Assembly: GCA_023659785.1 (NCBI GenBank)
Contig: JAGXOR010000060.1
Coordinates: 1-7,739, forward strand
DNA: 7,739 bases
Source: Methanomicrobia archaeon LH_S13
GTDB taxonomy: Archaea > Halobacteriota > Syntropharchaeia > Alkanophagales > Methanospirareceae
Direction: 5' to 3'
The notes under the pieces are model-generated. The model was not told the origin of the DNA. It did not search any database and saw only the letters and a program-made list of their open reading frames with translations. The translations under genes were made by a program, and so were the position numbers. This document shows, piece after piece, positions 6,345 to 7,739 of this stretch. Each line of letters starts with the position of its first letter. Position 1 is the first letter of the stretch.

Positions 6345-6458
6345 CAGGTGAATATCAGGAATACGCAGGGTGCGATAGGTCTGTTTAGCGTAAGCTCTCT
6401 TATTTTTCAATCCGTTTGCCAGAGCATGCATGTGCATTTTATATTGTTCAAGTGGCAT
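6318..6458 (-). other. Leftward ORF fragment, 46 aa, unknown
   Basis: This leftward reading from ATG 6458 to TAA 6320-6318 encodes a basic peptide beginning MPLEQYKMHMHALANGLKNK, with AYAKQTYRTLRIPDIHLL later. It has coding-like composition and an AT-rich TTTTATATTTATA just before the ATG. Its last 27 bases overlap the transposase pseudogene on the other strand. It lies in the same frame as the ORF ending at 6504, separated by that ORF's TGA and 15 further sense codons, so the two could be parts of one broken gene. I recognise no family; it may be chance. Confidence 0.25.
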
Positions 6459-6503
6459 TATAAATATAAAATTCGCGTGGCATAATTTGTTACATCTTCT
6501 CTT

Positions 6504-6719
6504 TCAAATCGATAAAAGGGGGACACGACCTTTCGGCTCGTATTCCTTTGTTTTCAGCATCACATCCCTGAACCCGATGATTTTCATCCACTGAATGATC
6601 GCCTGATAGGCTTTTCGCAGCTCTTCGTCCAAGCGGTATGCGTTATTGAATCCCAGTATGAGCTTGACTTGACGATGTACGTATTTTCTTATTGATTCGA
6701 GTGAACCCATCAGCTTCAT
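6504..6719 (-). CDS. Leftward 71-aa ORF, unknown, possibly a gene fragment
   Basis: Starts at ATG 6719 and stops at TGA 6506-6504. The peptide is basic and probably helical: SIRKYVHRQVKLILGF (9-24), then LDEELRKAYQAIIQWMKIIGF (30-50) and a tail EYEPKGRVPLLSI. The tail is read through the right copy of the 10-bp inverted repeat, so the last nine or so codons may be IS sequence joined to an older gene whose 3' part was displaced. A TATA-like tract at 6800-6812 lies about 85 bases upstream. No family recognised. Composition and length favour a truncated gene over a random ORF, without proof. Confidence 0.4.
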   Translation of the reverse strand: MKLMGSLESIRKYVHRQVKLILGFNNAYRLDEELRKAYQAIIQWMKIIGFRDVMLKTKEYEPKGRVPLLSI

Positions 6720-6799
6720 ACACGATCTATTTGAGAAAAAGAAGTCAATCGTTAACTTTCTCTTTGAATTGATTTTCCACTATACTATAACAAAAGCAG

Positions 6800-6812
6800 G
6801 ATATATATATAA
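6800..6812. promoter_or_regulatory. TATATA tract in the mntA upstream region
   Basis: The 190 bases between the leftward ORF and mntA hold no gene. They contain an alternating AT tract (ATATATATATAA) that could serve as a TATA box in either direction, and an 11-bp perfect palindrome GCAAGCCTTGC at 6830-6840. Nothing else is recognisable in 6720-6870. Confidence 0.3.
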
Positions 6813-6869
6813 GGACTATTTCATTTGGAGCAAGCCTTGCCTTCTGTGAGTTTTGGTAAATAGGACTAA

Positions 6870-6878
6870 GTTATTTAT
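6870..6878 (+). promoter_or_regulatory. Probable TATA box of mntA-hepT
   Basis: GTTATTTAT is centred about 35 bases before the mntA ATG at 6910, giving a predicted start near 6898-6902 and a leader of about ten bases. This is the same geometry as the U32 operon promoter. There is no Shine-Dalgarno sequence before the ATG (AATATAGAAT). Confidence 0.4.
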
Positions 6879-6882
6879 GTGA

Positions 6883-6898
6883 GTAAACTATACTTTAC
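6883..6898 (+). promoter_or_regulatory. Near-palindromic candidate operator of mntA-hepT
   Basis: GTAAACTATACTTTAC is a 16-bp palindrome with one mismatched pair (C6/C11). It sits exactly between the TATA-like box and the start codon, where a bound protein would block initiation. Toxin-antitoxin loci are often autoregulated, but direct DNA binding by MntA is not something the sequence can show. Function inferred from position and symmetry. Confidence 0.4.
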
Positions 6899-6909
6899 GA
6901 ATATAGAAT

Positions 6910-7314
6910 ATGGAACTTTCAGAACTAAAAAAGGAATTCGAATTCATAAGAGACGAAGTAGAAGGCGTACTCCTATTCGGCTCAGCGGTGAAAGGCGAGC
7001 TAACCACGAGGTCAGATATAGACATTGCGCTGGTGAGACCAAGCACTAGGAGCGTGCTTTTCAGGTTATTTGAACGAGTTGGCGATAAATACGACATAAA
7101 AATATTCGAGGATTTACCGTTGCACATAAAAATGGATATTATCCATAATCATCAAGTTATCATAGGTGATGAAGTGGAACTCTCTTACTACTTTTACCGG
7201 TTCAGAAAGGAATGGAAAGATATGGAATACCGGATAAAAAGCAACCAGTTTAGAAGCGTGTTGGAAATGATAAACCAGAGAAGGGCATGGATGGGGGGGG
7301 TGAGAAATGAGTGA
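6910..7314 (+). CDS. mntA: MntA-type minimal nucleotidyltransferase antitoxin
   Basis: The protein (134 aa) has the DNA polymerase beta-like nucleotidyltransferase core. The hallmark GSX10DXD is complete: G24 S25, ten residues, then D36 and D38 in SDIDIALV, with a third acidic candidate D62 in YDIKIFEDLP. In characterised MntA/HepT pairs, MntA neutralises the HEPN RNase HepT by adding AMP units to the tyrosine of its RX4HXY motif. The downstream gene is exactly such a HepT, overlapping by 8 bases, so the assignment as antitoxin is well supported by context. The C-terminus (90-134) is helical and basic and ends in a codon run over eight G. All catalytic residues seem intact, so it is probably active. 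Confidence 0.88.
   Translation: MELSELKKEFEFIRDEVEGVLLFGSAVKGELTTRSDIDIALVRPSTRSVLFRLFERVGDKYDIKIFEDLPLHIKMDIIHNHQVIIGDEVELSYYFYRFRKEWKDMEYRIKSNQFRSVLEMINQRRAWMGGVRNE
7293..7303 (+). promoter_or_regulatory. G8 tract and GGTGA ribosome-binding site of hepT
   Basis: Eight G run into TGAG, giving a GGTGA Shine-Dalgarno motif (7299-7303) three bases before the hepT ATG at 7307. The tract also encodes the MGGV end of MntA. Homopolymers of this length are prone to slippage, in cells or in sequencing. A one-base change would alter only the last few MntA residues but would change RBS spacing or strength little. Confidence 0.6.
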
Positions 7315-7681
7315 AAGATACCTTGAGAAGATTGAGATTTTGGAAAGGGAATTAGAATTCATAAACAGCCACGAGATAAAGGACGAAGTAACAGAAAGAG
7401 CATTTCTTTATTCTTTGCAGATATGCATTGAGTCCGGAATGGATATTATAGCGATGAAAGTAAAGGATGCAGGGTTAGTTGTAGGGGATGACTACACGAA
7501 CATAGAAAAATTAATACAGAGAAATGTAATCGCATTAAAAGAAGGTGAGCTGTTAAAAGAGTTCAATGGCATAAGAAATGCAGTTGTGCATAAGTACAAC
7601 AGCCTCGAGATGGCAATAATAAAGGAAGCTCTGGAACGGATTGCCGAGTTTGCAGAAGTGATATTTAAAATTGCTGAATGA
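7307..7681 (+). CDS. hepT: HepT-like HEPN ribonuclease toxin
   Basis: The HEPN-domain (DUF86) protein of 124 aa is all-helical, and the family's RX4HXY RNase motif is complete as R90, H95 and Y97 in RNAVVHKYN. In known systems the dimer cleaves RNA, including tRNA, and is silenced when the cognate MntA adenylylates the tyrosine (here Y97). The ATG follows a GGTGA ribosome-binding site and overlaps the mntA stop. Length and helical pattern (4-20, 26-55, 63-88, 100-122) fit the family. The stop is only six bases from the right terminal repeat, whose hairpin and T-rich tail may end the transcript. Confidence 0.88.
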   Translation: MSERYLEKIEILERELEFINSHEIKDEVTERAFLYSLQICIESGMDIIAMKVKDAGLVVGDDYTNIEKLIQRNVIALKEGELLKEFNGIRNAVVHKYNSLEMAIIKEALERIAEFAEVIFKIAE

Positions 7682-7687
7682 ATAAGA

Positions 7688-7739
7688 TATGGTGACAAAA
7701 TATGAACTTTTTGTCCATTTTTCTATTATTTGATAGTAT
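7688..7739 (-). repeat. Right copy of terminal inverted repeat (52 bp)
   Basis: The complement of 4-55, with one mismatch at 7692, runs to the last base of the window. It begins six bases after the hepT stop codon. The left copy is described at 4-55. Confidence 0.9.
7694..7727 (+). terminator. Hairpin plus T-rich tail after hepT
   Basis: GACAAAA (7694-7700), an 8-base loop and TTTTGTC (7709-7715) form a 7-bp stem, followed by CATTTTTCTATT. The stem is AT-rich and weak, but archaeal transcription can end at T-runs alone, so this may terminate the mntA-hepT transcript. It is part of the terminal repeat, so its primary role may be different. Confidence 0.35.

Larger units (their letters stand above)
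5888..6530 (+). mobile_element. Remnant insertion sequence with 10-bp inverted ends
   Basis: GGTCGTGTCC at 5888-5897 is exactly inverted as GGACACGACC at 6521-6530. The pair brackets the transposase pseudogene, with the left copy 60 bases before its ATG, a normal IS geometry. Beyond ten bases the ends diverge. No target-site duplication is seen in the flanks (GCAAATAGC left, TTTCGGCTC right). A 10-bp inverted match somewhere in a 1-kb stretch can arise by chance, so the boundaries are tentative; the presence of an IS remnant is firmly supported by the transposase blocks. Confidence 0.5.

Noticed and set aside
6345..6500. tRNA, CRISPR or structured RNA in the gap right of the transposase remnant
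   Set aside because: No T-loop motif, no clover-leaf pairing and no regularly spaced repeats were found.
6504..6506. TGA as a selenocysteine codon in the leftward frame
   Set aside because: No SECIS-like hairpin, no recognised selenoprotein motif, and the location in a decay zone makes an ordinary stop far more likely.
6830..6840. GCAAGCCTTGC perfect palindrome as a regulatory site
   Set aside because: At 11 bp with a central base, and without a clear relation to a start site, it is expected by chance in a region this long; mentioned only in passing.
1..7739. Complete small plasmid or virus bounded by terminal repeats
   Set aside because: No replication, packaging or structural gene is present and the contents are core metabolic genes; the inverted-repeat observation is kept as a finding without this claim.

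Overview
The window looks like a piece of a methane-metabolising euryarchaeon (a methanogen or an ANME-type methanotroph). A CDP-archaeol synthase marks an archaeal membrane, and a Ni-sirohydrochlorin a,c-diamide synthase (cfbB) belongs to coenzyme F430 synthesis, the cofactor of methyl-coenzyme M reductase. AT-rich TATA-like boxes lie about 25-35 bases upstream of several start codons, which suggests short-leader or leaderless archaeal transcripts. The exact taxon cannot be read from this sequence. An ANME-1-like or related uncultured lineage is a guess.

Layout. Bases 4-55 and 7688-7739 are a near-perfect 52-bp inverted repeat sitting at the two ends of the window. Inside the left repeat is an AT-rich segment with a possible 28-codon leftward ORF, then carS (214-828), which overlaps a small unidentified ORF (822-1010). 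A TATA-like box at about 986-1000 starts a tightly overlapping rightward operon (1030-3882). It holds two tandem U32-family (peptidase-like / Fe-S hydroxylase-like) paralogues, an unidentified 124-aa protein with CxC and CxxC motifs, and a 152-aa protein resembling a class I glutamine-amidotransferase/DJ-1 fold. That operon converges, with a 4-bp gap, on leftward cfbB (3887-5326). cfbB is divergent from ndk (5411-5839), with which it shares an AT-rich intergenic region.

The stretch from 5840 to 6909 is a decay zone. It contains a transposase pseudogene (5958-6344) recognisable as separated N-terminal, middle and C-terminal blocks, with frameshifts, an in-frame stop and internal deletions. A 10-bp inverted repeat (5888-5897/6521-6530) brackets it. 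On the opposite strand are two same-frame ORF fragments of unknown origin (6318-6719). Right of this lies a complete MntA/HepT (minimal nucleotidyltransferase/HEPN RNase) toxin-antitoxin pair (6910-7681), with its own TATA-like box and a 16-bp near-palindromic candidate operator, followed at once by the right terminal repeat.

How it fits together. carS, ndk and cfbB are core housekeeping or cofactor genes, so most of the window is chromosomal in character. The right part, with broken IS, toxin-antitoxin pair and repeat, is accessory. The least explained unit is the U32-U32-124aa-152aa operon next to cfbB. By family knowledge, paired U32 proteins can act as Fe-S-dependent, oxygen-independent hydroxylases, and their position beside an F430 gene allows a cofactor-tailoring role. 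That role is only a hypothesis.
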